Source: Pseudooceanicola batsensis HTCC2597 (GTDB lineage: Bacteria > Pseudomonadota > Alphaproteobacteria > Rhodobacterales > Rhodobacteraceae). From it: a stretch of DNA of 64,000 nucleotides. Position 1 is the stretch's first letter; each line of letters begins with the position of its first letter. The notes below the pieces were generated by a model that was not told where the DNA came from, ran no database searches, and was given only the letters and a program-made list of their open reading frames with translations. Both the position numbers and the translations under genes were made by a program. Location: contig NZ_CH724131.1 in the NCBI RefSeq assembly GCF_000152725.1, positions 89,009 to 153,008 of the forward strand. Reading direction: 5' to 3'. Positions 63,945 through 64,000 of the stretch are shown here, in pieces.

Positions 63945-64000
63945 CAGGCTCCTCCGGGCGATCCGGCCGCGCTGGCTGTTCCGCGCGCGGCGGAACGTCC
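63925..64000 (+). CDS. Start of an unidentified gene (cut by the right edge)
   Basis: An ATG at 63925, 20 bp inside the end of the CoxL-like gene, opens a frame to the edge of the window: [20 protein letters not shown] and a further few residues. The basic N-terminus before a possible membrane segment is plausible for a small membrane protein. Only 25 codons are visible, so no function can be given; a small or medium hydroxylase subunit would not begin in this way. Confidence 0.45.
   Translation, partial: MSKGLGDRLLRAIRPRWLFRARRNV

Overview
The window is about 67-68% GC chromosomal DNA. Gene order and protein similarity place it in the Rhodobacterales (Rhodobacteraceae / Roseobacter-like Alphaproteobacteria): a dnaB-alr-mlaE/mlaF-radA-cvpA-purF series, an assimilatory sulfate block (cysG-type gene, DUF2849, cysI, cysH, DUF934, fpr), and an IF-3 that appears to start at a non-AUG codon with the N-terminus [10 protein letters not shown] see no rRNA, tRNA, CRISPR array, insertion sequence or prophage. 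Most genes are core metabolism, so this is chromosome rather than a mobile island.

Layout. 1-13.8 kb (all minus strand): surE (cut by the left edge), a DUF1801 protein, an SDR-like protein, a small unknown, map, purF, cvpA, radA, an Mla-type lipid ABC transporter pair, alr, dnaB, pyrE and pyrC. 13.8-20.7 kb (minus): a tightly packed six-gene surface-glycan type operon. It holds three proteins with a family 2 (PF13704-like) glycosyltransferase domain, one of them fused to a degenerate sulfotransferase-like domain, plus a PAPS-type sulfotransferase, an FkbM methyltransferase and an alpha/beta-hydrolase-like protein without a nucleophile serine. The first five reading frames overlap by exactly 4 bp at each junction. 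21.0-27.6 kb (plus): CoxD-like MoxR ATPase, CoxE-like von Willebrand protein, a large Ala/Glu-rich OmpA-domain protein, XdhC/CoxI and a MoCF-domain protein, which together look like accessory functions for a molybdenum hydroxylase. A CoxL-like large subunit with the form II active-site loop lies at the far right end (61.65-63.94 kb).

27.7-35.1 kb: infC, a membrane-anchored Ala-rich protein, an Lrp/AsnC regulator, and the divergent sulfite/sulfate assimilation operon. 35.3-36.5 kb: a P-loop ATPase with a winged-helix-like C-terminus, preceded by a cluster of seven GGTCTG/CAGACC elements. 36.5-46.2 kb (minus): a DegT-type aminotransferase, then a gamma-glutamyl-polyamine catabolic set (FAD oxidoreductase, two PuuA-type glutamine synthetases, a class I glutamine amidotransferase) and a polar amino acid/polyamine-type ABC importer. 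46.2-58.3 kb: PhnD-like and TerB-like proteins, PPK2, DUF421, two exported proteins, pyrG, secG, purA, a DUF2842 protein, an MFS drug-efflux protein and its neighbouring TetR regulator. 58.3-64 kb: valS, the CoxL-like gene and the start of one more gene.

Points that stand out are the overlapping glycosyltransferase/sulfotransferase operon, the predicted AUA start of infC, the CAGACC array in front of the ATPase, a dispersed hairpin-associated intergenic repeat (three copies) and a perfect DnaA box upstream of dnaB. All functions come from reading motifs and from memory of protein families; no database search was possible.
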